From the NCBI GenBank assembly GCA_002366685.1, contig DFBP01000042.1, forward strand, positions 1 through 6,891: a stretch of 6,891 bases of DNA. The letters are read 5' to 3'. The notes beneath the pieces are model-generated. The model was not told the DNA's origin, made no database searches, and saw only the letters and a list, made by a program, of their open reading frames with translations. The position numbers and the translations under genes were made by a program. Below are positions 1 to 5,132 of this stretch, piece after piece. This DNA is from Rhodobacterales bacterium UBA3077 (GTDB taxonomy: Bacteria; Pseudomonadota; Alphaproteobacteria; Rhodobacterales; Rhodobacteraceae). Position 1 is the first letter of the stretch; the number at the start of each line of letters is the position of its first letter.

Positions 1-209
1 AGCCGGTTGATACACCGGATCAGGGTCGATTTGCCCGAGCCCGAAGGCCCGCACACCACAATACGCTCGCCGCGATTGACCGTGAGGTTAATATCTTTGA
101 GCACGTGGAAATCACCGTACCACTTGTTCATGTTGTTGATCTGGATCGCCACTTCATCCGACACTTGCATAGCGGAGCGATCTACTTCTTTTTCAATTGG
201 TTGAGACAT
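1..209 (-). CDS. bztD: BztD/AapP-type amino acid ABC transporter ATP-binding protein, N-terminal part (cut by window edge)
   Basis: This is the ATPase that energises the Bzt transporter from the cytoplasmic side. Reading from the ATG at 209-207 gives 69 complete codons plus CT of a leucine codon before the window ends. An aromatic A-loop region (NKWYGDFHVL, about residues 28-37) is followed by a Walker A motif, GPSGSGKST, at residues 54-62, with the invariant Lys60 and Ser61. The next residues, LIRCINRL, are typical of the HisP/GlnQ/AapP group. A ribosome binding site, AGGGAG, lies about 7 nt before the ATG, in the 14-nt gap after the bztC stop. Q-loop, signature and Walker B motifs lie outside the window, so completeness cannot be judged. 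The identity rests on the Walker A context and on its place as fourth gene after bztA, B and C. Family members are about 260 residues long. Confidence 0.95.
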   Translation of the reverse strand, partial: MSQPIEKEVDRSAMQVSDEVAIQINNMNKWYGDFHVLKDINLTVNRGERIVVCGPSGSGKSTLIRCINR

Positions 210-223
210 TTTCAGGCTCCCTA

Positions 224-1504
224 TTAATGTGTGGTCTTGAGTTTGTTCTCAAGATACATGGAATAACGTGACATCGAGAAGGTGAAGACCCAGAACATCA
301 AAGCGATGAAGATGTAGAGCTCCCACACGATCCCGTTCCAAGCTGAATCGCCGCGGATAGCGGTGGTCAGGCCGATCGGGTCAAGCAAACCGATAATTGA
401 CACAAGCGTGGTATCTTTGAACAAGCCGATAAACGTGCCCACAATCCCGGGGATCGAGATTTTGAGCGCTTGCGGCATGATGATAAGTTGCATGGATTGC
501 CAATAATCCAGCCCCAGCGCATCTGCCGCTTCATATTGGCCGGTTGGCAATGCGGCCAAACCACCCCTGATCACCTCGGCCATATAGGCAGCCGAGAACA
601 AGGTTACCATTATGACAACACGCAGGATGATATCGAAGTTGGTGCCTTTTGGCATGAAGTAGTTCAGCAGAACCGAAGCCACAAACAAAAGGGTAATCAG
701 CGGCACGCCGCGGATAAACTCGATATAACCAACCGACAGTGTTTTCACGATAAACATGTCAGATTGCCGGCCCAGCGCAAGGACAATGCCCAGCGGGAAG
801 GAGATGGCAATACCGGCGATGCCGATGATGAGCGACAAAGACAGGCCGCCAAATTTGGACGATTTCACCGCTTCAATACCAACAGGCATTATCCCGTGCA
901 AAATATCAGCCGCCGCACCAGCAAAGAACAACCACCAGATTAGCGGGGTCAATACTGCGAGGATCATGGCTGCCAGCCCACCCAGAGTTTGTGACAGGAG
1001 TCGCATCACGAGGTAACCAAGAACGAAACCGGCAATAACTACGATCGGTCCCCAGAGCGAGCCACCCCAAAGCAGCCAGTACCCGAAGAACGGATAAATC
1101 GCCGAAAACCAGAGCATTTCGCGCGGCAGTTTATCAAACAATACCGGTGCAATCGCAGCAATAAGCAACACAAAGCAGAGCAGGACCCGCCATTGCAGTT
1201 CATGCGGGTAGAACCCGAACATCAACTGGTTAAAGCGTTCTGTGATAACCCCCCAGCACGCGCCGGTGATCTCAGTAGAATCCAGACACTCGCGCCGACT
1301 CGATGCGTTCCACGAATCCTGCCAAGCCCACGGAATGAACTCCCAAAGCAGAAAAGCAACAACGACCACCGACACGATTGTCATAATCGAGTTCGGGATC
1401 GAAGAGAACAGATTCTCGCGGGACCACTTCAGGATGCCGGTCTGGCCCAGAGGCGCAGGTTGCTCCTCGAGCATCTCGGTGCGGACGTAAAATTGATCAC
1501 TCAT
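224..1504 (-). CDS. bztC: BztC/AapM-type general amino acid ABC transporter permease
   Basis: This is the second inner-membrane permease of the amino acid transporter. It is 426 residues long, near the length of Rhodobacter BztC and somewhat longer than rhizobial AapM. The N-terminal half carries extra hydrophobic segments (about residues 39-60, 105-125, 130-147, 152-170 and 176-200). The block CWGVITERFNQLMFGFYP at 83-100 is a hallmark of this family. The C-terminal half is a HisM-type BPD_transp_1 domain with membrane segments near 219-245, 262-283, 292-315, 350-372 and 393-412. The EAA loop that contacts the ATPase is EAADALG at 325-331, followed by IIMPQA at 341-346. The ATG at 1504 has AAGGAG about 7 nt upstream. 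The bztB stop is only 1 nt before it, so the two permeases should be translationally coupled and are expected to form the channel as a heterodimer. Confidence 0.96.
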   Translation of the reverse strand: MSDQFYVRTEMLEEQPAPLGQTGILKWSRENLFSSIPNSIMTIVSVVVVAFLLWEFIPWAWQDSWNASSRRECLDSTEITGACWGVITERFNQLMFGFYPHELQWRVLLCFVLLIAAIAPVLFDKLPREMLWFSAIYPFFGYWLLWGGSLWGPIVVIAGFVLGYLVMRLLSQTLGGLAAMILAVLTPLIWWLFFAGAAADILHGIMPVGIEAVKSSKFGGLSLSLIIGIAGIAISFPLGIVLALGRQSDMFIVKTLSVGYIEFIRGVPLITLLFVASVLLNYFMPKGTNFDIILRVVIMVTLFSAAYMAEVIRGGLAALPTGQYEAADALGLDYWQSMQLIIMPQALKISIPGIVGTFIGLFKDTTLVSIIGLLDPIGLTTAIRGDSAWNGIVWELYIFIALMFWVFTFSMSRYSMYLENKLKTTH

Positions 1505-1505
1505 A

Positions 1506-2720
1506 TCACCGCTCCTTCAGTTTAACAGAGTTGTTATAGATATTCATCACCATCGAAATGCTGAGCGAGATGATCAGGTAGCACAGCATCAATAACATGA
1601 TGCACTCCATCTCTCGCCCGGTCTGGTTCAGCGTAATGCCGCCCAGTGTGCCGGTAATGTCCATATAGCCAACCGCGATCGCCAGAGACGAGTTTTTGGT
1701 CAGGTTCAGGTATTGCGAAATAAGCGGCGGAATGATCACGCGCATGGCTTGTGGCAAAACCACCAAGCTCATCGTCCGCTTCGGGCGAAGCCCCAGCGCG
1801 CTTGCAGCCTCGGTTTGCCCATGCGAAATTGCCATGATCCCGGCACGCACAGCCTCGGCAATAAACGCAGCCGTATAGAGCGACAGGGCGACCAACAGCG
1901 CAATCAGCGAGTTCCGCATATAAATGCCACCTTGGAAGTTAAAGCCCTTCAGTTCCGGGTACTCCAAAGTGATCGGTTGCCCCATAACAAAATGCACAAT
2001 AACGGCTGGCAATATCAGGATGCCAAGCTTGATCCAGAAAGTGGGAAGAATTTCACCGGTTGCTTCCTGGCGGGCTTTTGCCCATTTTCCAAAGAAATAG
2101 ATGCCAACAATCGACAAGAGAAAAACGACAACCACAGCCATTGAACCGTCACCGAAAATCGGACCCGGTAAATAGAACCCGCGATTGGTAAACGCAAACG
2201 CGTCAAACAGCATAGAAGCCGTCGCGGCATCCCCGCGAAACGCGTTGGGTTGCGGCAAGACCTCGATAAATATGGCCATGGAGAAAACGATCCACAGCAA
2301 AACCGGTACATTGCGGAAGGTCTCGATATAGACGGTCATTAATCGCGCCACAATCCAGTTTTTGGATAGGCGCATCACGCCGATAACAACACCGAGTACG
2401 GTTGCAATAACGCAGCCAAGAAATGCCACCAAAAGGGTATTGAGCAAACCAACGACAGCGGCACGCAAATGCGTGTCTTGTGAATTATATTCTATAAGCC
2501 TTTGGTTAATGTCATAACCGGCAGCATCTGATAGAAATCTAAATCCGAGTGGTTTGCCCAAGGCGGCCAGATTTGTCAGCATGTTGTCAACCAGCCAGGC
2601 AGCGCCGAGCATAAACAACATAAGAACTATAATCTGGATCGTCATGGAACGATAGCGGGTATCGTAGATAAGCATACTGAGTCTAAATGACCCGGATGCG
2701 GTCTGGTCGGCCATTGCCAT
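1506..2720 (-). CDS. bztB: BztB/AapQ-type general amino acid ABC transporter permease
   Basis: This is the first inner-membrane permease of the transporter, 404 residues from the chosen start. RLSMLIYDTRYRS near residues 13-25 is typical of AapQ/BztB N termini. Hydrophobic segments lie near residues 27-45, 87-117, 137-155, 193-212, 228-247, 269-290 and 372-394. The long stretch between the third segment and the C-terminal half (about 155-265) is the usual insertion of this family. The EAA loop is EAASALG at 304-310, followed by VVLPQA at 320-325, which docks on the ATPase. I chose the ATG at 2720 because GAGGGGG lies 5 nt before it. The frame stays open 22 codons further to a TTG at 2786, but that start has no good ribosome binding site and adds a charged, non-family-like stretch. 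A second in-frame ATG lies two codons inside. The gene is separated from bztA by about 150 nt containing a strong hairpin. Confidence 0.95.
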   Translation of the reverse strand: MAMADQTASGSFRLSMLIYDTRYRSMTIQIIVLMLFMLGAAWLVDNMLTNLAALGKPLGFRFLSDAAGYDINQRLIEYNSQDTHLRAAVVGLLNTLLVAFLGCVIATVLGVVIGVMRLSKNWIVARLMTVYIETFRNVPVLLWIVFSMAIFIEVLPQPNAFRGDAATASMLFDAFAFTNRGFYLPGPIFGDGSMAVVVVFLLSIVGIYFFGKWAKARQEATGEILPTFWIKLGILILPAVIVHFVMGQPITLEYPELKGFNFQGGIYMRNSLIALLVALSLYTAAFIAEAVRAGIMAISHGQTEAASALGLRPKRTMSLVVLPQAMRVIIPPLISQYLNLTKNSSLAIAVGYMDITGTLGGITLNQTGREMECIMLLMLCYLIISLSISMVMNIYNNSVKLKER

Positions 2721-2724
2721 GGCG

Positions 2725-2731
2725 TCCCCCT
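2725..2731 (-). promoter_or_regulatory. Ribosome binding site deciding the bztB start
   Basis: The minus strand reads GAGGGGGACGCC before the ATG at 2720. This is a strong purine-rich Shine-Dalgarno at 5-nt spacing, and it supports the ATG over the upstream in-frame TTG at 2786. Confidence 0.75.
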
Positions 2732-2829
2732 CTTGTTGGATGTCCGGCCCTGCTTCAATGCGGCGTGGTTTTTCCCGCGCCTGCAATATGAGCCAAATCG
2801 ATTTAATTTGAGTATATTTACATAAAGTT

Positions 2830-2854
2830 GGGGCGCGCCGGTGTGGCGCGCCCC
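2830..2854 (-). repeat. Intercistronic stem-loop between bztA and bztB
   Basis: This is a perfect inverted repeat: GGGGCGCGCC at 2830-2839 and GGCGCGCCCC at 2845-2854, with a 5-nt loop. It begins 15 nt after the bztA stop. In the minus-strand transcript the hairpin is followed by AACUUUAUG rather than a run of U, so it is not a canonical intrinsic terminator. In binding-protein transporter operons such a hairpin after the first gene commonly protects the upstream mRNA from 3' exonucleases or causes partial termination, giving excess binding protein. That role is inferred here from position and structure. Confidence 0.85.
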
Positions 2855-2869
2855 GAATGGTTGATCAGA

Positions 2870-3886
2870 TCAACGGAAAGGTGGCGAGTAGATCAGGCCG
2901 CCTTGTGTCCATTGCGCGTTCAGACCGCGCGAGAGGCCAATGGCAGTGCTTTCGCCGATATTGGCTTCAAACACTTCGCCGTAGTTGCCGGCAACGCCGA
3001 TAACACGTTGTGCCCATTCAGCGTCAAGGCCGATCATTTCGCCGAGCGAACCTTCGGTACCCATCAAACGGTTGATTTCCGGGTTGCTGGTTCCGGCAGC
3101 CATTTCAGCCAGGTTTGCCTGAGTCACACCCAGCTCTTCAGCTGTGATCAGTGCGTTCAGAGTCCAGCGTGCGATGTCACCCCACTGGTCGTCGCCGTGG
3201 CGAACGAGCGGGCCGAGTGGCTCTTTCGAGATGATTTCAGGCAGCAATGTGTGTGCGTCTGCATCTTCGAAAGTTGCACGTGTCGCAGCAAGGCCGGAAG
3301 CGTCTGTGGTGTAAACATCACATGCGCCCGAGAGATACTGCTGCTGAGCTTCTGCATTGGTTTCGATTGGCACTGGCTCATAAGACATGCCGTTTGCACG
3401 GAAGTAGTCAGCCAAGTTCAGCTCGGTGGTTGTACCGGTTTGGATACAAACGGTTGCGCCGTCCAGTTCGGTTGCGGAAGTCACACCCAGATCTTTGCGA
3501 ACCATGAAGCCTTGGCCGTCATAGTAGTTCACGCCAACGAAAGTGAATTTCAGGTCAACGTCGCGGCTGAATGTCCATGTGGTGTTACGTGCCAGCAGGT
3601 CGATTTCGCCAGATGCCAACGCGGTGAAACGAGTTTTACCGGTTGTAGGAACGAATTCAACAGCGTCCGAGTCACCCAGAACAGCGGCAGCAACAGCGCG
3701 GCAGAAGGTGACGTCAAAACCGCCCCAAACACCGTTTGCATCCGGAGCAGCAAAGCCCACGAGACCTGTTGATACGCCGCATTTCAGCACGCCATTTGCT
3801 TTCACGTCATCAAGGGTGCCTGCAGATGCAGCACCGGCCAGAACGCCAACAGCGGCGATTGTGCCTAGTAGTACGGATTTTTTCAT
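2870..3886 (-). CDS. bztA: BztA/AapJ-type periplasmic general amino acid-binding protein
   Basis: This is the substrate-binding component of the transporter. In Rhodobacter, BztA serves uptake of glutamate, glutamine, aspartate and asparagine; rhizobial AapJ serves a broader range of L-amino acids. The product is 338 residues, the usual family size. The signal peptide MKKSVLLGTIAAVGVLAGAASA has a Lys-Lys n-region, a hydrophobic core and an A-S-A cleavage motif after residue 22; the mature protein starts GTLDDVKANG. The type 3 binding-protein signature region is GGFDVTFCRAVAAAVLG at 55-71. Ligand-pocket blocks include GKTRFTALASGEID (83-96), RNTTWTFSRD (100-109), CIQTGTTTE (147-155) and CDVYTTDASGLA (189-200). 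The ATG at 3886 is chosen because it gives a clean signal peptide and follows AGGAAGAGG. The frame extends 16 codons upstream to a TTG, which would spoil the signal peptide. Exact ligand range cannot be read from sequence. Confidence 0.96.
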   Translation of the reverse strand: MKKSVLLGTIAAVGVLAGAASAGTLDDVKANGVLKCGVSTGLVGFAAPDANGVWGGFDVTFCRAVAAAVLGDSDAVEFVPTTGKTRFTALASGEIDLLARNTTWTFSRDVDLKFTFVGVNYYDGQGFMVRKDLGVTSATELDGATVCIQTGTTTELNLADYFRANGMSYEPVPIETNAEAQQQYLSGACDVYTTDASGLAATRATFEDADAHTLLPEIISKEPLGPLVRHGDDQWGDIARWTLNALITAEELGVTQANLAEMAAGTSNPEINRLMGTEGSLGEMIGLDAEWAQRVIGVAGNYGEVFEANIGESTAIGLSRGLNAQWTQGGLIYSPPFR

Positions 3887-3891
3887 TTTTA

Positions 3892-3900
3892 CCTCTTCCT
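3892..3900 (-). promoter_or_regulatory. Ribosome binding site deciding the bztA start
   Basis: The minus strand reads AGGAAGAGG at 3900-3892, then T and AAAA before the ATG at 3886. This purine-rich site supports the start that begins with the signal peptide. Confidence 0.75.
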
Positions 3901-3905
3901 GTGGT

Positions 3906-3919
3906 CCCGAAGTTTCGGG
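3906..3919 (-). repeat. Small hairpin or dyad in the bztA leader
   Basis: CCCGAA at 3906-3911 and TTCGGG at 3914-3919 form a perfect inverted repeat around a 2-bp centre. In the minus-strand mRNA it would fold as CCCGA/UCGGG closing a 4-nt loop, ending 5 nt before the ribosome binding site. It could stabilise the 5' end or affect ribosome access. As DNA it could also be an operator. Only the symmetry is seen; the role is inferred. Confidence 0.5.
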
Positions 3920-3926
3920 GGTTTCC

Positions 3927-3939
3927 GGCAACAATTGCC
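3927..3939. promoter_or_regulatory. Inverted repeat GGCAA-CAA-TTGCC upstream of bztA
   Basis: The 5-bp arms are perfectly complementary around a CAA centre, about 40 bp before the bztA ATG. The core AACAATT recurs at 3987-3993, 4294-4300 and, inverted, at 4368-4374. It is a candidate operator or leader element; no specific regulator can be named. Confidence 0.4.
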
Positions 3940-3980
3940 AGAATCAAATTTAAGTGTTCGCCCATTCAGGCAGACATCCG

Positions 3981-4010
3981 ATTTTGAACAATTCATAGCG
4001 CTTTGGTCAA
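3981..4010 (-). promoter_or_regulatory. Candidate promoter for bztABCD (proximal)
   Basis: The minus strand reads TTGACC (4010-4005), an 18-nt spacer, then CAAAAT (3986-3981). The -35 matches TTGACA at five of six positions and the -10 matches TATAAT at four of six. A strong -35 with a weak -10 is common in Rhodobacterales sigma-70 promoters. Transcription would begin near 3974, leaving a leader of about 88 nt. The spacer contains the dyad TGAA-CAA-TTCA (3985-3995). A 14-bp repeat copy ends at 4012, just upstream of the -35. No experimental start is known. Confidence 0.45.
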
Positions 4011-4011
4011 G

Positions 4012-4025
4012 AGGTCATTCTGTTT
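4012..4025. repeat. 14-bp direct repeat AGGTCATTCTGTTT, copy 1
   Basis: This matches exactly the sequence at 4234-4247, 222 bp away in the same orientation. This copy abuts the -35-like element of the proximal bztA promoter candidate, so a regulator-binding role is plausible. It also forms GGTCA-N3-GGTCA with the neighbouring GGTCA at 4005-4009. Confidence 0.6.
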
Positions 4026-4029
4026 CGTG

Positions 4030-4059
4030 ATTATAGGTAAGTATTATTTACTATAATAA
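4030..4059 (-). promoter_or_regulatory. Alternative bztABCD promoter (distal)
   Basis: The minus strand contains a perfect -10 hexamer, TATAAT (4035-4030), with a poor -35 candidate, TTATTA (4059-4054), at 18-nt spacing. The surroundings are very AT-rich, so the hexamer may be fortuitous. If used, the leader would be about 137 nt and would include the short upstream reading frame at 3889-3996. Confidence 0.3.
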
Positions 4060-4092
4060 GAAGCAAATTAGTGCGATTGAGTCACATATAGA

Positions 4093-4114
4093 GGAACAAT
4101 ACTGGAACAAATCT
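4093..4114. repeat. Tandem 11-bp repeat with GGAACAA core
   Basis: GGAACAATACT (4093-4103) is followed immediately by GGAACAAATCT (4104-4114), identical at 9 of 11 positions. A period of one helical turn puts both copies on the same DNA face, as in tandem activator sites. The function is inferred and no regulator is identified. Confidence 0.4.
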
Positions 4115-4118
4115 AACC

Positions 4119-4147
4119 GGAAGCGAAGACTGAGTTGTCAAGCTTCC
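4119..4147. repeat. Imperfect hairpin with GGAAGC/GCTTCC arms
   Basis: GGAAGC (4119-4124) and GCTTCC (4142-4147) are complementary. Inside the 17-nt loop, GAC (4128-4130) and GTC (4137-4139) can extend the stem across an asymmetric internal loop. There is no U-run on either side, so it is not a clear terminator. Confidence 0.3.
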
Positions 4148-4172
4148 ATTCTATTCCAACATGCGAATCATC

Positions 4173-4186
4173 TCATTTGTAAATGA
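4173..4186. promoter_or_regulatory. Dyad TCATTT-GT-AAATGA
   Basis: Two 6-bp arms are perfectly symmetric around GT, giving a 14-bp palindrome-like site in the non-coding region about 290 bp upstream of bztA. It could be an operator half of the region, but AT-rich DNA yields such dyads by chance. Confidence 0.25.
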
Positions 4187-4233
4187 TTAGTCGAAAATCG
4201 TTTTGCAGGGCCAGTTCGCCTCTGTTGAGATAT

Positions 4234-4247
4234 AGGTCATTCTGTTT
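4234..4247. repeat. 14-bp direct repeat AGGTCATTCTGTTT, copy 2
   Basis: This is an exact copy of 4012-4025. Here it is embedded in TAGGT-N11-ACCTA (4233-4253), giving the copy its own inverted flanks. The 222-bp spacing is close to an integral number of helical turns (about 21 at 10.5 bp), so both copies face the same side of the DNA. Confidence 0.6.
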
Positions 4248-4377
4248 TACCTAAATTGGTGCAGTTCTGCTCAATTAGCGAAAGGAGGACTCAAACAATT
4301 CGGACATTATTGCGACCAAGACGACAGAAAATTCGGATTTGAAAGGAAAAATAATTTGGAATGTAGCAATTGTTCGG

Positions 4378-4406
4378 AAAAACCCAAAAACCGGTAAGCT
4401 CTTCCG
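4378..4406 (-). terminator. Probable intrinsic terminator of the crcB-rluC-HAD-ATP12 unit
   Basis: On the minus strand, about 20 nt after the ATP12 stop, CCGGAA-GAGC-TT-A-CCGG can form a short hairpin with one bulged A. It is followed directly by TTTTT, then GGG, then another TTTTT (4390-4378). The stem is weak but the double U-tract is typical of Rho-independent termination. It would separate this unit from bztABCD downstream. Confidence 0.55.
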
Positions 4407-4426
4407 GCGCTTATTTTCAATTTTCC

Positions 4427-5131
4427 CTAGATCATACTCACAGCACGCTCAATCAGAAGGAATGTCTCCCGCTTTGAATTGGCAAGTGCTTCCGCGTCAT
4501 CGTCAACGCCCCATTGCTCGATCTGCCAGTCTTCATCCATCCGAGACAGTGCCCACGCCTCTGCCGCACCGATCCGCCCCCTGGACACCGCAAGCGCCAA
4601 CACGAGCGAACCGGATAGAGTGACCCAGTCATAGAGCGCGGTTAACGCAAAGCCGCTGTAGCCTTTTACAATGTCGGTCAGGTTTCTGATACTGTCCCGA
4701 GGCTGTTCAACATGAACAATACCCGTGGTTGCGACCAAAGGAGACCCTAGTTCCTCCGCTGACCATGCCAATAACGGGTCCCACGCCTGTTTTTGCCGTT
4801 CGATCAATTCCTGCGGGTTATCTGCGCGGTAGCAAAGCAGATCTGTCTCACCATAAAGGGCGATTTTGGCTGAAATTTCCGCGCGCTCATCAACGGCTTG
4901 GTCCAGCGCCGCGTGGGTAAACCGGGTGTAGGGCATTTTGCCGAAATCGACCTTGCCCTCCACGGCCCGCCATTCCGCCGCAACTTCCGCAGCCAGAGCT
5001 TCAGTTGGTAAAACCAGAGCGCGTTTTAGCGGTGTTTTTATTGCGCGCCCGTCCAGCGCTACGGAAAATCCGTCCGCGACGCCAACCACATCAACGCGCT
5101 CCCAGAACCGCTTTAGTTCGAACTCCGCCAC
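4427..5131 (-). CDS. ATP12-family F1-ATPase assembly chaperone
   Basis: This is a homologue of mitochondrial Atp12, which binds the F1 alpha subunit during ATP synthase assembly. Bacterial members are restricted mainly to Alphaproteobacteria, where the role is assumed by homology. The protein is 234 residues, normal for the family. Conserved blocks are KRFWERVDV (7-15), LDGRAIKTPLKR (26-37), AAEW (51-54), MPYTRFTHAALD (66-77), ETDLLCYRA (95-103), WDPLLAW (117-123), LSGSLVLALAV (172-182) and DEDWQIEQWG (199-208). There is no signal peptide or membrane segment, so it should be cytoplasmic. The start is GTG, preceded by GGGGAGG at 5-nt spacing. That site overlaps the last codons of the HAD gene, whose stop is 1 nt upstream, so translation is probably coupled. 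It lies far from any F1Fo genes in this window and is the last gene before the terminator. Confidence 0.93.
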   Translation of the reverse strand: MAEFELKRFWERVDVVGVADGFSVALDGRAIKTPLKRALVLPTEALAAEVAAEWRAVEGKVDFGKMPYTRFTHAALDQAVDERAEISAKIALYGETDLLCYRADNPQELIERQKQAWDPLLAWSAEELGSPLVATTGIVHVEQPRDSIRNLTDIVKGYSGFALTALYDWVTLSGSLVLALAVSRGRIGAAEAWALSRMDEDWQIEQWGVDDDAEALANSKRETFLLIERAVSMI

Positions 5132-5132
5132 C

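Larger units (their letters stand above)
3887..4426. other. Non-coding, AT-rich regulatory region between the ATP12 terminator and bztA
   Basis: About 540 bp without a convincing gene on either strand. From the right it holds the terminator of the ATP12 unit (4378-4406), an orphan Shine-Dalgarno-like AAAGGAGG (4281-4288) with no usable start after it, copy 2 of the 14-bp repeat, a 14-bp dyad, an imperfect hairpin and the GGAACAA tandem. Then come two promoter candidates for bztA, copy 1 of the repeat, two dyads centred on CAA, a leader hairpin and the bztA ribosome binding site. Its composition is clearly more AT-rich than the flanking genes. I found no remnant of a recognisable protein, no tRNA and no insertion-sequence ends. 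Confidence 0.7.

Noticed and set aside
2762..2781. Second hairpin in the bztA-bztB gap (GGCGTGG/CCGCGCC around TTTTT)
   Set aside because: The minus-strand RNA has a mismatch in a 7-bp stem and nothing terminator-like follows. It may be fortuitous.
2721..2786. Extended bztB start at TTG 2786
   Set aside because: It has no convincing ribosome binding site, gives an arginine-rich prefix unlike the family, and covers the real GAGGGGG site.
2828..3772. Long plus-strand open frame of 314 codons opposite bztA
   Set aside because: It is antisense to a clearly recognisable binding protein with signal peptide and pocket motifs. The antisense protein is cysteine-rich and unlike any family, so it is a coding shadow.
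3887..3934. Extended bztA start at TTG 3934
   Set aside because: It adds 16 polar residues before a textbook signal peptide, while a good ribosome binding site precedes the ATG at 3886.
3925..3941. Sigma-54-like promoter (TGGCA...TTGCC) on the minus strand before bztA
   Set aside because: The GG and GC elements are separated by 8 nt rather than the required 10, and the site lies too close to the bztA start. It is better described as a dyad.
3810..3965. Minus-strand 51-codon frame overlapping the bztA start
   Set aside because: There is no ribosome binding site before its ATG at 3965, and two thirds of it simply reads bztA out of frame.
4052..4057. Plus-strand TATAAT as a promoter for a plus-strand transcript
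   Set aside because: No TTGACA-like element lies 16-18 nt upstream and no plus-strand gene follows. The hexamer sits in an AT-rich run.
4339..4623. Plus-strand 94-codon frame starting near the ATP12 terminator
   Set aside because: It starts with TTG, runs antisense into the conserved C-terminus of the ATP12 protein, and shows no recognisable domain.
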